A stretch of DNA of 64,000 bases from Brevibacillus migulae (GCF_004521915.1 NZ_SDKD01000003.1:219314-283313); one strand, 5' to 3'; positions 54,228-63,865 are shown, counted from the first letter of the stretch. The notes: generated from the letters alone by a model not told the origin. Program-made: numbers and translations.

Positions 54228-55325
54228 ATGAAACGGCTACTCATCTATTTTGCAAGCATCATCATCCTTTCGTTGCTTCCGGGGAAATCCTTTGCGCACC
54301 AACCGCCGTTGGAGCAGCCGCGAACGTTGATTTATCAAATCTTTACAGACAGAAATAAGCCGATGCAGATCGTAGGCGACCTGACACCCATGCATTGGGC
54401 GGCTTTGTCACCGGGTGAACGGTTCCTCTATACGGAAAGATTGAACGAGCAGACTCAGCAGTTTTCGTATTATGTGTTCGATTTTGTACAAAAACAATTC
54501 ACACGGATTACAGGGGAAGGAAAATGGTTTCCCCGTCAGGATCGTTTCATCATCAAGAAAGGAAACGTCCTCGCAAGCTATGATCCGATTGCAAAAACAG
54601 AAACCGTGCTGCTGGAAGTCGAGCAGGGCCGGCAGATCATAGATTTCGCAGTGGCACCGGATGAAAAACGGTTAGCCTACCTTGCGACCGCGGGCAAGGA
54701 TGCGGAGGGCAAAGCACTGGTGCAGCTCTATGTGCAAAATCTAAGCAGCCTGGAACAGACATTGGTGGACACGTTCACAGATACGCGCCCGTGGACGAGC
54801 AAGTACCATAACCGCGAAAACCTTTATTGGCTGCCTACCTCCGGAAAGCTCTTTTATTTTGCTGATCAAATCATGGGGGAGAAAAGAGCGCACAAAGTCA
54901 AACAATGGGATCGGGAGAGCGGGGAAATCTTTTTGACGGCTTTTCCGCAGTTTCCGTCCTATTCTCCCGATATGGAGATACAGGTTGGCTTTAAAGATAA
55001 TGTTATGCTGTGGAAGGATCCTACAGGGCAAACCATCAGCCTTGGCGAAGGCTCCCGTATGCAGACAATTCAATGGGCGCCTGCGGGGCATGCCGTGGTG
55101 GGCATTCAAGGCTTTGGAGCGCTGGCGGCTGGTTGGGACGAAAAAATAGGGATTCGGTATCAAGATGCAGCCAAGCACTTTTATATGCCTGGAATCTACG
55201 AAGGTACGGATTTCCGCAAGCTGCAGGATAATTTCCGCTTCATCGGGTGGGCAAAAGACGGCAAGTCCTTTTACGTAGCGGATCTTGCTCCCATTCCGGG
55301 CGAGTGGTATCACAGGCTCCCCTAA
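54228..55325 (+). CDS. secreted beta-propeller-like protein of unknown function
   Basis: A 365-residue protein with a signal peptide (MKRLLIYFASIIILSLLPG, cut near SFAHQ). The mature part is built of short beta blocks with repeated motifs such as PDEKRLAYLATAG and YSPDMEIQVGFKDNVMLWKD, reminiscent of TolB/WD40-like propellers. I chose ATG 54228 (after GGGAGAG) because the signal peptide starts there; the frame reaches back to 54186. I do not recognise a named family. It stands alone between two terminators. Confidence 0.7.
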   Translation: MKRLLIYFASIIILSLLPGKSFAHQPPLEQPRTLIYQIFTDRNKPMQIVGDLTPMHWAALSPGERFLYTERLNEQTQQFSYYVFDFVQKQFTRITGEGKWFPRQDRFIIKKGNVLASYDPIAKTETVLLEVEQGRQIIDFAVAPDEKRLAYLATAGKDAEGKALVQLYVQNLSSLEQTLVDTFTDTRPWTSKYHNRENLYWLPTSGKLFYFADQIMGEKRAHKVKQWDRESGEIFLTAFPQFPSYSPDMEIQVGFKDNVMLWKDPTGQTISLGEGSRMQTIQWAPAGHAVVGIQGFGALAAGWDEKIGIRYQDAAKHFYMPGIYEGTDFRKLQDNFRFIGWAKDGKSFYVADLAPIPGEWYHRLP

Positions 55326-55344
55326 ATGGCGGGATGCAAAAAAA

Positions 55345-55379
55345 CAAACGGACAGGAACGATACGCTCCTGTCCGTTTG
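55345..55379. terminator. shared terminator between convergent genes
   Basis: CAAACGGACAGGA (55345-55357) and TCCTGTCCGTTTG (55367-55379) form a perfect 13-bp stem with a 9-base loop and U-rich ends. Confidence 0.92.
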
Positions 55380-55389
55380 CTTTTGCTTT

Positions 55390-55833
55390 TTACCGCGTTG
55401 GCGGTACCATTCTTACAGTGATTGCCAGCCGATTCCAGCAATTGATCGTATTGATCGCCATGAGCAGATTGATGAACTGCTTTTCGTCAAAATAGGTTCG
55501 CACTTCCTCATAGACGTCGTTGGGAACGCCTTTTTCGGAAATAAGCGTAACGGCTTCGGTCAACGCAAGGACAGCGCGCTCTTCGGGTGTATAGCAAGGA
55601 GCCTCCCGCCAAGCATTCAGCAGATACAGCCGTTGTTCGGTCTCTCCAGCTTTGCGTGCATCATGGGTATGCATATCGAGACAAAAGGCGCAGCCGTTGA
55701 TTTGCGACGCGCGTGTCTTGATCAGCTCGTAAAGCTTGTAATCCAACCCGCTATTTCTGACATAGCTCTCCAACTGAAACATTGCCTGATACGCCTCTTG
55801 ATTTGCCTCATAAGGATTCAATCTGGGTTCCAT
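55390..55833 (-). CDS. AhpD-like carboxymuconolactone decarboxylase family protein
   Basis: A 147-residue helical protein. IKTRASQINGCAFCLDMHTH and the following DARKAG are the CMD/AhpD motif, with the C-x-x-C pair and the downstream His. Members with this pair are alkylhydroperoxidase-like antioxidants. LLNAWREAPCYTPEERAVLA is another family block. Read on the minus strand, next to an alcohol dehydrogenase gene in the same direction. Confidence 0.9.
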   Translation of the reverse strand: MEPRLNPYEANQEAYQAMFQLESYVRNSGLDYKLYELIKTRASQINGCAFCLDMHTHDARKAGETEQRLYLLNAWREAPCYTPEERAVLALTEAVTLISEKGVPNDVYEEVRTYFDEKQFINLLMAINTINCWNRLAITVRMVPPTR

Positions 55834-55930
55834 CCTAATTCCTCCCGATCCGGATTGTAGGGGTTAATTTTTTTCCCTCATCCTTGTAACGAGAAGGCGG
55901 ATGATTCTGTGACAAACCGATCAGAAATTT

Positions 55931-57088
55931 CTACAGGCTCATACGTAAAATTTGCGCTACATCTTCAGCGTGCAGCTTCTTGAAGTTGCCGATCGGACCA
56001 AAAGGCGTAGCTTTTTTCGCCATCTCGTCAATCTTCTCATCGGTAATCTGATAGTCAGCCAGACGCGTAGGAGCGCCGATTTTTTTGAAGAAGGCTTCCG
56101 TCGCTTCGATTCCGGCAAGAGCAATTTCATCATCGGACTTGCCAGCAGGGTCGACATTCCAGACATGGATCGCAAAACGCTTGAAGCGCTCAACGTTTTC
56201 CTTGTATACATAGCGCATCCATTGCGGGAAGATGATCGCCAAACCGCCGCCGTGCGGAATATCATAAATGGCGCTGACCGCATGCTCGATGGAATGGGTG
56301 GCCCAGTCTGTTACCACGCCGACTGGCAGAGTGCCGTTCAGGGCCATCGTACCGCAGTAGAGCAGATTTGCTCGTGCATCGTAGTCGTTCGGATTGTCGA
56401 TCGCTTTTTGCGCATTTTCGATCACTGTCAGCAGAATCGACTCGGCAAAGCGGGTCTGCAGCGGAATGTTTTCCGTATGGGAGAAATATTGCTCAAACAC
56501 GTGCGACATGATATCGCAAATGCCGTAAATGGTCTGGTCCTTTGGCACGGAGAAAGTGTGTTCCGGATCCAGAATCGAGAAGGTCGGGAAAGTGCCGGTA
56601 CCGCCGTGCTTTTCTTGGGTTTCCCAGTTGGTGATCACGCTTCCGCGGTTCATCTCGGAGCCGGTCGCGGCGAGCGTCAAAATGGTTCCCAAAGGAAGCG
56701 CACCCTTTGGCACTGCTTTGCGGGAATAGAAGTCCCATACATTTCCTTCATACACCGCACCGGTTGCCATGGCTTTCGCAGCGTCGATCACGCTGCCGCC
56801 GCCGACAGCCAAAATCCAGTCGATCTTGTTTTGTTTGCACAAGTCGATCCCTTTTTGTACGGTGGAAAGACGCGGATTCGGCTCCACGCCGGCCACCTCG
56901 TTGACTGTACAGCCTTGCTCTTGCAGGATCGCGATCACTTTATCATATAGCCCGGTCCGTTTGATGCTTCCGCCGCCGTACACGAGCAGAATGGATTTTC
57001 CGAGCTTTTGTACCTTATCGGCCAGTACGGAGATTTGCCCTTTGCCAAAGATCAATTCAGTGGGGTTATGGTAGACGAAATTATTCAT
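55931..57088 (-). CDS. iron-containing alcohol dehydrogenase
   Basis: A 385-residue group III dehydrogenase of the BDH/YqhD type: [18 protein letters not shown] at the start, [20 protein letters not shown] (NAD(P)-binding), and the metal region [20 protein letters not shown] with the conserved His residues. It likely reduces aldehydes to alcohols with NADPH. I chose ATG 57088, preceded by AGAAGGAGTG; the open frame reaches back to 57280 but that part is unlike the family. It diverges from ftsE. Confidence 0.93.
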   Translation of the reverse strand: MNNFVYHNPTELIFGKGQISVLADKVQKLGKSILLVYGGGSIKRTGLYDKVIAILQEQGCTVNEVAGVEPNPRLSTVQKGIDLCKQNKIDWILAVGGGSVIDAAKAMATGAVYEGNVWDFYSRKAVPKGALPLGTILTLAATGSEMNRGSVITNWETQEKHGGTGTFPTFSILDPEHTFSVPKDQTIYGICDIMSHVFEQYFSHTENIPLQTRFAESILLTVIENAQKAIDNPNDYDARANLLYCGTMALNGTLPVGVVTDWATHSIEHAVSAIYDIPHGGGLAIIFPQWMRYVYKENVERFKRFAIHVWNVDPAGKSDDEIALAGIEATEAFFKKIGAPTRLADYQITDEKIDEMAKKATPFGPIGNFKKLHAEDVAQILRMSL

Positions 57089-57249
57089 CACAGATTCACT
57101 CCTTCTGGAATAGCATGCCACTTTTAACATTACTGCATCACAAGTTGGAAACGCAAACGGGTTTGCACATTGGCCGGGGAAAAACAAGAGAAACATAGCA
57201 GAATCGACAAGAAATGAGAGATTTAGGGGATATCTTTGACGATTTACGA

Positions 57250-57258
57250 TGGTATAAT
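57250..57258 (+). promoter_or_regulatory. extended -10 promoter of ftsE
   Basis: TGGTATAAT is a perfect -10 with the TGn extension; no good -35 is seen at 17 bases. It lies 85 bases before ftsE in the gap between divergent genes. Confidence 0.55.
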
Positions 57259-57342
57259 AGGAACGATAGACATCTGGCACGATTGCCGCTGTCGAATATC
57301 GTTGCTTACAAACTACTACTGAGATACTAGGATGTGATTTGG

Positions 57343-58029
57343 TTGATAGAAATGTTCGACGTCTGGAAGACTTACCCGAATGGGACGAACGCCCTCAAAG
57401 GGATTAATATACGCATCGAAAAGGGAGAGTTTGTATACGTGGTGGGCCCGAGTGGTGCTGGGAAATCCACCTTTATCAAGCTGATGTATCGCGAAGAGAA
57501 GCCTACGAAAGGGCAGATTTTTTTGGGAGGCTTTAACGTCAGCCGCATCAAGGAAGGGCAAATCCCGTTCGTGCGGCGCAGCATCGGTGTCGTCTTTCAG
57601 GACTTCAAGCTGCTGCCGACGTTGACGGTTTACGAAAATGTAGCGTTTGCCATGGAGGTCATCGAGACGCCGACCAAGCTGATCAAGCCTCGGGTCATGG
57701 ATGTGCTCGGACTCGTGAAATTGAAGCATAAAGCGAAGATGCTGCCAAACGAGCTGTCCGGCGGGGAGCAGCAGCGGGTGGCTCTTGCCCGTGCGCTGGT
57801 CAATAATCCGGGGATCATCATTGCAGATGAGCCGACGGGAAACCTCGATCCAGAGACATCCTGGGAAATCATGAAGCTGTTTGAAGAGATCAATCAACGA
57901 GGAACAACCGTCGTCATGGCCACTCATAACCGCGAGATTGTCAACACGATCCGCAAGCGCGTGGTAGCCATCGAAGCGGGCACGATCGCCCGTGACGAGC
58001 AGAGAGGGGAATACGGCTATGAAGATTAG
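57343..58029 (+). CDS. ftsE: cell-division ABC ATPase FtsE
   Basis: A 228-residue ATPase: Walker [10 protein letters not shown] (about 35-43), signature [15 protein letters not shown], Walker [13 protein letters not shown]. With FtsX it switches on a peptidoglycan hydrolase outside the membrane. I chose TTG 57343, giving [20 protein letters not shown] as in other FtsE proteins and the same 228-residue length, with AGGATG eight bases upstream; GTG 57334 and ATG 57352 are alternatives. It overlaps ftsX by 11 bases. Confidence 0.95.
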   Translation: MIEMFDVWKTYPNGTNALKGINIRIEKGEFVYVVGPSGAGKSTFIKLMYREEKPTKGQIFLGGFNVSRIKEGQIPFVRRSIGVVFQDFKLLPTLTVYENVAFAMEVIETPTKLIKPRVMDVLGLVKLKHKAKMLPNELSGGEQQRVALARALVNNPGIIIADEPTGNLDPETSWEIMKLFEEINQRGTTVVMATHNREIVNTIRKRVVAIEAGTIARDEQRGEYGYED

Positions 58030-58912
58030 AACGCTCGGACGCCATGCGCGGGAAGGGGTCAAAAACCTCGGACGAAACGGCTGGATGACGTTTGCATCGA
58101 TCAGTGCCGTCATGATTACCCTCTTGATTTTAGGGGTATTCCTGATCCTCGCGCTCAATGTCAACCATGTGGCCAAAACGATTGAAAACCAGGTAGAAAT
58201 CCGCGTGTTCCTCGATGTATTGGCAGATAAGCCAGCCGTCGATCAGGTCGAAGCAGAAATCCGCAAGCTTCCGCAGGTGAACACTATCACGTTTATTTCC
58301 AAAGAAGAAGGCTTGAAGCAGTTTAAAGAGAGCCTGGGGGAAAAGGCTTATCTTTTTGAAGGCTTGGAGAATGAAAATCCGCTGCCTGATTCCTTTGTCG
58401 TGAAAACCAAGCTGCCGCAGGATACTTCTACCGTGGCAAAGCAAATCGAGAAAATCCAGTATGTCAGTGGTGTGAACTACGGTGCGGGTACCGTCGAGAA
58501 GTTGTTTACAGCCACTGCTACGATCCGTAATGTCGGCATCGTCTTCATCGTCGGGCTTTCGTTTACCGCGATGTTCTTGATTGCCAATACGATCAAGCTG
58601 ACGATTGTCGCCCGCAGACGGGAAATCGAGATCATGAAGCTGGTTGGGGCGACCAACTGGTTTATCCGCTGGCCGTTTTTCGTAGAAGGCCTCTTGATGG
58701 GGATCATCGGTGCCCTCGTGCCGATCATCTTACTGGGCGCCGGATATTTTTATTTGCTGGATGCAATGCAGACGAATATCACACTCGCGCTATTCAAGCT
58801 ATTACCACTCTTCCCACTCGTGTATCAAGTCGCGCTTGCATTGCTCGCAATTGGTGCTTTCATCGGTATTTGGGGAAGTCTCGTATCGGTTCGCCGATTC
58901 TTGCGTGTATAA
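58019..58912 (+). CDS. ftsX: cell-division ABC permease FtsX
   Basis: A 297-residue permease with four membrane helices (about 28-48, 178-200, 223-250 and 265-290) and a large outer loop between the first two, the ECD that contacts the hydrolase. Conserved motifs are RNGWMTFASISAVMITLLIL and KLTIVARRREIEIMKLVGAT. ATG 58019 with AGAGGGGAAT upstream. Its outer partner is probably the LytM-domain protein encoded next. Confidence 0.95.
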   Translation: MKIRTLGRHAREGVKNLGRNGWMTFASISAVMITLLILGVFLILALNVNHVAKTIENQVEIRVFLDVLADKPAVDQVEAEIRKLPQVNTITFISKEEGLKQFKESLGEKAYLFEGLENENPLPDSFVVKTKLPQDTSTVAKQIEKIQYVSGVNYGAGTVEKLFTATATIRNVGIVFIVGLSFTAMFLIANTIKLTIVARRREIEIMKLVGATNWFIRWPFFVEGLLMGIIGALVPIILLGAGYFYLLDAMQTNITLALFKLLPLFPLVYQVALALLAIGAFIGIWGSLVSVRRFLRV

Positions 58913-58941
58913 CAGGTCTTTAGATAGCGGGGAGGGGTAGT

Positions 58942-60138
58942 ATGAAAAAGAAGGTCGCAGTTTCATTGCTGCTTGCTTGCCTGATTGGCGGCACGACAGT
59001 GGCAGATCCGATCGGGATGGCTGCCAGCAAGCAGGAATCCGTAAATAAGATCAACAGAGAGCTGGATGCCATCCGTGCGAAAAAACGTGCCCAGCAAAAA
59101 GAAGTGAACCAAATCAAAGCACAGCTGAAGGAAGTCAAAAGCAAACGCCAGGATTTGGAGAACGAATTGATGGCGATCGACCTGCGGCGCAACGAGGCCC
59201 AGGCTAAGTTGGACAAGCTTCAAGTGCAGATCGAGGATACGACGCAAAAAGCAGTGGAAGCCCAACAGCAGCTCGATGAAGCAGAGGAGCGCGTGGCCAA
59301 ACGGGAGGGCTTGTTGAAATCCCGCGTCAAATCGATGTACGAGCGCGGCAATGTTTCCTACATGGAGGTGCTGCTCGGCTCCTCCGACTTCGGAGATTTT
59401 CTCACGCGCATGCAGGGCCTGCAGATGATTTTGGAGCAGGATACCCGTATACTGGAAGATAACCTGAGGGATAAAGAGACCGTCAGCGGCAAGAAAAAAG
59501 AAGTGGAGAAGCTGCTGGCTAATTTCGAAGCGATGTTCGCGCAGGCGGAGGATCTGAAAGCCGAGCTGGATCAGCAGTATAAGCAGAGTGCCGTCGTAAA
59601 AGCGGAGCTGCAAAAAACGGAAGCGAACCTGCATGAGATCGAAGAGGAAGAGGAAGCAAAGTTCCTCGAGTATGTCCGTGCGGAATCGGCGAAGATGAAG
59701 GAACTGAGCAGATTGTCGCAAGTGAGCAACTACCGGGGGGGTGTCCTCGGTTTGCCACTGGCGGAAGGGAGCTTCCGATTCACTTCGGGCTTCGGAATGC
59801 GCCGAGACCCGTTTACTGGACGTTCTGCGGGGCATAATGGTTTAGATATGGCAGCGCCGCGTGGTACCCCGATTTATGCGGCTGAAGCAGGCATTGTGTT
59901 GTTTGCCGGCTATTACGGCGGTTTTGGTAACTGCGTCATGATCAAGCATAATGAGACGATTACGACGCTGTACGGTCATATTCGTGAAGGCGGGATCAAG
60001 GTGAAGGCCGGACAGAGCGTGAAAAAAGGCCAAAAAATTGCTGAGGTCGGTTCTACCGGACGTTCTACAGGAAACCATCTCCACTTCACCGTCTACAAAA
60101 ATGATGTCGCGGTCGATCCAAGAGGGTACCTACGCTAG
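58942..60138 (+). CDS. EnvC-like coiled-coil LytM (M23) protein
   Basis: A 398-residue secreted protein: signal peptide (1-29), long coiled coil (about 30-265) and a C-terminal LytM/M23 domain. Its zinc ligands are present: HNGLD (His298, Asp302) and NHLHF (His379, His381), so it may be an active endopeptidase rather than an inert EnvC-type activator. Its place straight after ftsX makes it the probable FtsEX-controlled hydrolase, in the role that CwlO has in B. subtilis or PcsB in streptococci; this is inference. Confidence 0.9.
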   Translation: MKKKVAVSLLLACLIGGTTVADPIGMAASKQESVNKINRELDAIRAKKRAQQKEVNQIKAQLKEVKSKRQDLENELMAIDLRRNEAQAKLDKLQVQIEDTTQKAVEAQQQLDEAEERVAKREGLLKSRVKSMYERGNVSYMEVLLGSSDFGDFLTRMQGLQMILEQDTRILEDNLRDKETVSGKKKEVEKLLANFEAMFAQAEDLKAELDQQYKQSAVVKAELQKTEANLHEIEEEEEAKFLEYVRAESAKMKELSRLSQVSNYRGGVLGLPLAEGSFRFTSGFGMRRDPFTGRSAGHNGLDMAAPRGTPIYAAEAGIVLFAGYYGGFGNCVMIKHNETITTLYGHIREGGIKVKAGQSVKKGQKIAEVGSTGRSTGNHLHFTVYKNDVAVDPRGYLR

Positions 60139-60223
60139 CGGAACCAGACAAATATTGTGCCTAGCGATTGCATAGACTAGTGCGTAACTTTTCCAAACAG
60201 GCACAAAGGATGGTGTAAAGGCA

Positions 60224-61678
60224 ATGAGATGGAATGGACGTACAGTGCTTGCACTTGTGCTTGTCTCGATGATGGCGAGCAGCTTGTTCACCATGACGTT
60301 TCTCAAGGAGACCACGCAAGCGAGCAGCCTGGTAAGCGTGTCATCAAGCGGGAAAGGTGATGCAAGTGATCTTTCCAAGCTGCAGGATGCGCTGGAAATC
60401 ATCAAGCGAGATTATATTCAAAAAGTGGACAATGATCAGCTGATTGAAGGTGCCATTCAAGGCATGATCAAGACATTGGACGATCCGTATTCCGATTACA
60501 TGAATCCGGACGCGGCCAAGGAGTTTACTGAGTCACTCGGCTCCTCCTTCCAAGGGATCGGTGCAGAGGTGACGCTGCAAAACGGACGTGTGACGATCGT
60601 GTCGCCGTTTAAAGGATCGCCTGCAGAAAAAGCGGGGCTTCGTCCAAATGACCAGATTCTGAGCGTGAACGGCGAGTCGCTGGAAGGACTCGACCTGTAT
60701 CAAGCGGTGCAAAAAATTCGCGGACCAAAAGGCTCCAAAGCAGTCCTGAAGGTCATCCGGGCTGGCAGCACCGAGCCGATGACGATCACGTGCATCCGTG
60801 ATGATATTCCGATCGAGACCGTATACAACGAAGTGATTACAAAAGACAACAAAAAATACGGAAAGCTGGAAATCAGCCAGTTCTCCGTAGACACAGCCAA
60901 GCACTTCAAGGAACAGCTGGCAGCCCTTGAAAAACAAGGCATCGAAGGCTTGATCATTGACGTTCGCGGCAACCCTGGAGGTTATCTGTTGGCCGTAAAA
61001 GAAATCGGTGAGCTGCTGGTGCCAAAGCAAGGGGTCATCGTGAAAATCCAATACGGTGACAACGCCAAGGGCGAAGAAGTGATGCGCTCGACTCTGGATA
61101 AAGCGAAACCTTATCCGGTGGTCGTCCTGATCGACAACGGCAGCGCGAGCGCCTCCGAGATTTTGGCGGGAGCGATGCGTGACAGCGCCGGCTACAAGCT
61201 GGTTGGCGAAAAGTCGTTTGGGAAAGGTACCGTGCAAAACACGGTGGAAATGAGAGACAAGAGCCAGCTCAAGCTGACGATTGCCAAATGGTTGACCCCA
61301 AGCGGCGAATGGATTCACAAAAAAGGCATCGAGCCGGATTACAAGGTCCAGCAGCCGACTTACTTCACAGCGACACAATTGCCGCAGGATAAAGTGCTGC
61401 AGCGTGATCAAAATGGCGCAGATGTGAAAAACCTGCAAGTGATTCTCGAAGGGCTGGGGCTTGCTCCAGGCCGCACGGATGGCTACTTTGATGAGAAAAC
61501 GGAAGCAGCCGTCAAGCGCTTCCAGACCTCGAAGAAGCTTCCTGCCACAGGAAAAGTGGAGAAGGCTACGGCTGCCGCGCTGCAAGAAGCGATTTTGGCT
61601 CAAATCAAAGATCCGAAAAACGACAAGCAGCTGCAAAAGGCGGTCGAGGTCTTGGCAGAACAAGGAAAAGCAAAATAA
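60224..61678 (+). CDS. ctpB: carboxy-terminal processing protease CtpB (S41)
   Basis: A 484-residue S41 protease: membrane anchor (about 8-28), PDZ domain (about 105-185: GIGAEVTLQNGRVTIVSPFK, GLRPNDQILSVNG), protease core with Ser309 (NGSASASEILAG) and Lys334 (GEKSFGKGTVQ), and a peptidoglycan-binding domain about 395-455 (VKNLQVILEGLGL, DEKTEAAVKRFQTS). In B. subtilis CtpB cuts SpoIVFA to signal across the spore membranes. It is in the usual place after ftsEX. Confidence 0.95.
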   Translation: MRWNGRTVLALVLVSMMASSLFTMTFLKETTQASSLVSVSSSGKGDASDLSKLQDALEIIKRDYIQKVDNDQLIEGAIQGMIKTLDDPYSDYMNPDAAKEFTESLGSSFQGIGAEVTLQNGRVTIVSPFKGSPAEKAGLRPNDQILSVNGESLEGLDLYQAVQKIRGPKGSKAVLKVIRAGSTEPMTITCIRDDIPIETVYNEVITKDNKKYGKLEISQFSVDTAKHFKEQLAALEKQGIEGLIIDVRGNPGGYLLAVKEIGELLVPKQGVIVKIQYGDNAKGEEVMRSTLDKAKPYPVVVLIDNGSASASEILAGAMRDSAGYKLVGEKSFGKGTVQNTVEMRDKSQLKLTIAKWLTPSGEWIHKKGIEPDYKVQQPTYFTATQLPQDKVLQRDQNGADVKNLQVILEGLGLAPGRTDGYFDEKTEAAVKRFQTSKKLPATGKVEKATAAALQEAILAQIKDPKNDKQLQKAVEVLAEQGKAK

Positions 61679-61718
61679 TCATGTCAGCGGAAGGGATTCG
61701 CTTCTCTTTTGTCGAAAA

Positions 61719-61750
61719 GAAACCACGGTATATCCAAGACCGTGGTTTTT
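61719..61750 (+). terminator. intrinsic terminator after ctpB
   Basis: AACCACGG (61721-61728) pairs with CCGTGGTT (61740-61747), followed by TTTTC. It lies inside the upstream extension of the next open frame, which argues for a later start of that gene. Confidence 0.85.
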
Positions 61751-61779
61751 CTTATGTCATACCCGCTGGAGGGATCTCC

Positions 61780-63054
61780 TTGTTTTCAAGTTGGGAAATC
61801 GTGCTACAGATTCTTTCCGGCTTGGGCTATTTTTTGCTCAATCCGTTTATGTATCTATTTGTCCTGTTCATATACTTGCATTATCGCAGGCAGATGAACT
61901 TTGAACGGCAGCTGTTTTCAGTCCGCATTCATTCTCCGCTGCTGCAAACGATAAGAGCCGTGGGGATGGGGCTGGTTGGCGGTTTGCTTGTATCGGTCGC
62001 CGCCGGCGGGCTTGGTGTCATGGTGCAGTCGCGTGACCTGTGGATGTTGTGGGGCCTGGCCATCGTACTCTCGCTGTTTCGTGTCCGGTTCCTTTGCCTG
62101 GCCTATGCCACTGGCGTATTGACGCTGCTGCATGGAGTCGCCTTGCTGTTCCCGCAGGCCGCAGATGTACAGGGGGTGGGCATTGTCTGGAGCTGGCTTC
62201 TGGAAGCCAGGCCCGTGCCGATTCTGGCGATGGTGGGATTGCTTCACCTGGCGGAGGCTGTGCTGGTGCGCTGGAATGCGGGCAAGGATGCTTCGCCGCT
62301 GTTTTTGGAAGGAAAACGCGGGCGGATTATCGGCGGATATCAGCTGCATTCGTTTTGGCTGACACCGTTGGTTGTCTTGGTGCCAACAGCTGCCGGCCAA
62401 GGCGTTGAGGGAGCTCTCTTTGCAGGATGGCCGCTATTCATGCCGGAGAGCCATGCGTTTGCCTTCATGCTGCTGCCTGCAGTCACCGGGTTCTCCGATG
62501 TGACCACGACAACGGTGCCAATGAAAAAAGCACAACAGACCGCCAAGCAATTGGCTGTGTATGCGATCGTGTTGACAGCGGTGGCTTATGGAGCCGTATG
62601 GGTGCCTGCACTGATGATACTGGCAGCCGTCGTCGCCATCGTCGGTCATGAAGGGCTATTCTGGCTCAGCCGTTGGGAGGAAAGACAGAAGCCCCCTTAT
62701 TTTATTCAGTCTGACCGAGGGATCAAGGTGATGGCTGTGCTTCCTGGAACTCCGGCGGAGGAGATGGGCATCCAAATAGGAGAAGTGATCGTACGGGTGA
62801 ATGGGGTGCCAGTCAGACAACGAGAGGACTTGTATCCCGCTCTCCACGTGAATCCGGCTTTTTGCAAGATGGAAGTGTTGACGCATGCGGGGGAAATCAA
62901 GTTTGTGCAGTGTGCCGTTTACGCGGGCAATCATCATCAGTTGGGCATCATCGTGGTACCGGATGCCCAGACTCAATATTTTGTGGACCTGCGCAAAGCC
63001 AGCATTGTACAGCTGCTCAAGCAGCGTTTGGAAAAACTGCGGATCGGCGCATAA
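61780..63054 (+). CDS. minJ: MinJ-like PDZ-domain membrane protein
   Basis: A 424-residue protein with about seven membrane helices and a C-terminal PDZ domain (about 320-400: RGIKVMAVLPGTPAEEMGIQ, VIVRVNGVPVRQRED). In B. subtilis MinJ links DivIVA to MinD to keep septa at midcell. I chose TTG 61780 because GGAGGG lies six bases upstream and a terminator lies before it; the frame reaches to ATG 61681. The order ctpB-minJ-uvrB is that of B. subtilis. The sequence is diverged, so the name rests on architecture and place. Confidence 0.75.
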   Translation: MFSSWEIVLQILSGLGYFLLNPFMYLFVLFIYLHYRRQMNFERQLFSVRIHSPLLQTIRAVGMGLVGGLLVSVAAGGLGVMVQSRDLWMLWGLAIVLSLFRVRFLCLAYATGVLTLLHGVALLFPQAADVQGVGIVWSWLLEARPVPILAMVGLLHLAEAVLVRWNAGKDASPLFLEGKRGRIIGGYQLHSFWLTPLVVLVPTAAGQGVEGALFAGWPLFMPESHAFAFMLLPAVTGFSDVTTTTVPMKKAQQTAKQLAVYAIVLTAVAYGAVWVPALMILAAVVAIVGHEGLFWLSRWEERQKPPYFIQSDRGIKVMAVLPGTPAEEMGIQIGEVIVRVNGVPVRQREDLYPALHVNPAFCKMEVLTHAGEIKFVQCAVYAGNHHQLGIIVVPDAQTQYFVDLRKASIVQLLKQRLEKLRIGA

Positions 63055-63079
63055 CATAGTAGCTTTTAGACGAGACATC

Positions 63080-63114
63080 AAAAAACTCCAGCATCTGGTA
63101 TGCTGGAGTTTTTT
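63080..63114. terminator. shared terminator between minJ and flgD
   Basis: AAAAAACTCCAGCAT (63080-63094) and ATGCTGGAGTTTTTT (63100-63114) form a perfect 15-bp stem with loop CTGGT, active from both sides. Confidence 0.95.
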
Positions 63115-63136
63115 GCTATGCGAAGAGAATGATTGA

Positions 63137-63802
63137 TTAAACTGCGTCATTTTGGGATTCAAAGCCAACCACCTGAGAAGGCTTGACACGAGTGTCATCA
63201 GACAGCACAAGCTCGACTAAGCCGTTTTTCATGCTTACGGCTGCAACCGTGCCCGTCTTTTCCGCATTATTCGCATCTGTAAAGGTGATTTCATAGCCGA
63301 TCATCTGGGTGTATTTCAGGGAAGAATCCAAGGTGGCGTCTCCGCTGGAGCTGCCTTTTGCGTTCAGACCGGTGACATCGTCACGGGCTATGATATCGTC
63401 GCCAATCGTGAAGTAAATCTTGCCGTCTTGTACATTCACGGCATCGATTGCTCCTGTTTTCACCTCAACGGATTTTTCACCTGTGATGTCATTGGTTGTT
63501 GTTTTGTTGTAGGTAGCGGTACGGCCGACCAACGCCTCGTATTTATCCAAGTTCAAATAGTTGTTGTTGGCTTCCTCCAAGATTTTTTCCATGTTCGTCA
63601 TTTTTTCGACCATGGTCATCATGGACGTCTGCTGCAGGAACTGGTTGTTGTCCATCGGGGACAGCGGGTCCTGCTGTTTTAACTGTTCCAGCATGAGCTT
63701 CATGAAGGAAGTGGAGTCCAGCTCGGTGCTAAACTCTTTTTTGTTTTTATAGCTATATGCCGAAGAGACTGTAGAGGTTGTGCTATTCACTGCGTCTGCC
63801 AT
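63137..63802 (-). CDS. flgD: flagellar hook-capping protein FlgD-like
   Basis: A 221-residue protein. The N-terminal FlgD domain has FMKLMLEQLKQQDPLSPMDN followed by NQFLQQTSMMTMVEKMTNME, the family hallmark; the C-terminal part is beta-rich (EALVGRTATYN, VKPSQVVGFES). FlgD caps the growing hook. It is alone on the minus strand between minJ and uvrB, away from the main fla/che operon where flgD normally lies, so it may be a second copy or a moved gene. AGGAGGTACTGGA is its ribosome site. Confidence 0.88.
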   Translation of the reverse strand: MADAVNSTTSTVSSAYSYKNKKEFSTELDSTSFMKLMLEQLKQQDPLSPMDNNQFLQQTSMMTMVEKMTNMEKILEEANNNYLNLDKYEALVGRTATYNKTTTNDITGEKSVEVKTGAIDAVNVQDGKIYFTIGDDIIARDDVTGLNAKGSSSGDATLDSSLKYTQMIGYEITFTDANNAEKTGTVAAVSMKNGLVELVLSDDTRVKPSQVVGFESQNDAV

Positions 63803-63857
63803 TCCAGTACCTCCTGTTGGTTAGGGCTTGGCCCGAAGACATTCGTTTATGGTATAG

Positions 63858-63865
63858 ATATCGGA
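63858..63865 (-). promoter_or_regulatory. possible SigD -10 of the flgD gene
   Basis: The minus strand reads TCCGATAT, identical to the SigD -10 consensus core, about 55 bases before the flgD start. No convincing TAAA is found 15 bases upstream. Confidence 0.35.

Noticed and set aside
55952..56950. A 332-codon plus-strand frame opposite the alcohol dehydrogenase
   Set aside because: It is antisense to a well-conserved enzyme gene and shows no family motifs.
61681..61779. An earlier start for the MinJ-like protein
   Set aside because: A clear terminator hairpin at 61719-61750 lies within the extension and the better ribosome site is before TTG 61780.
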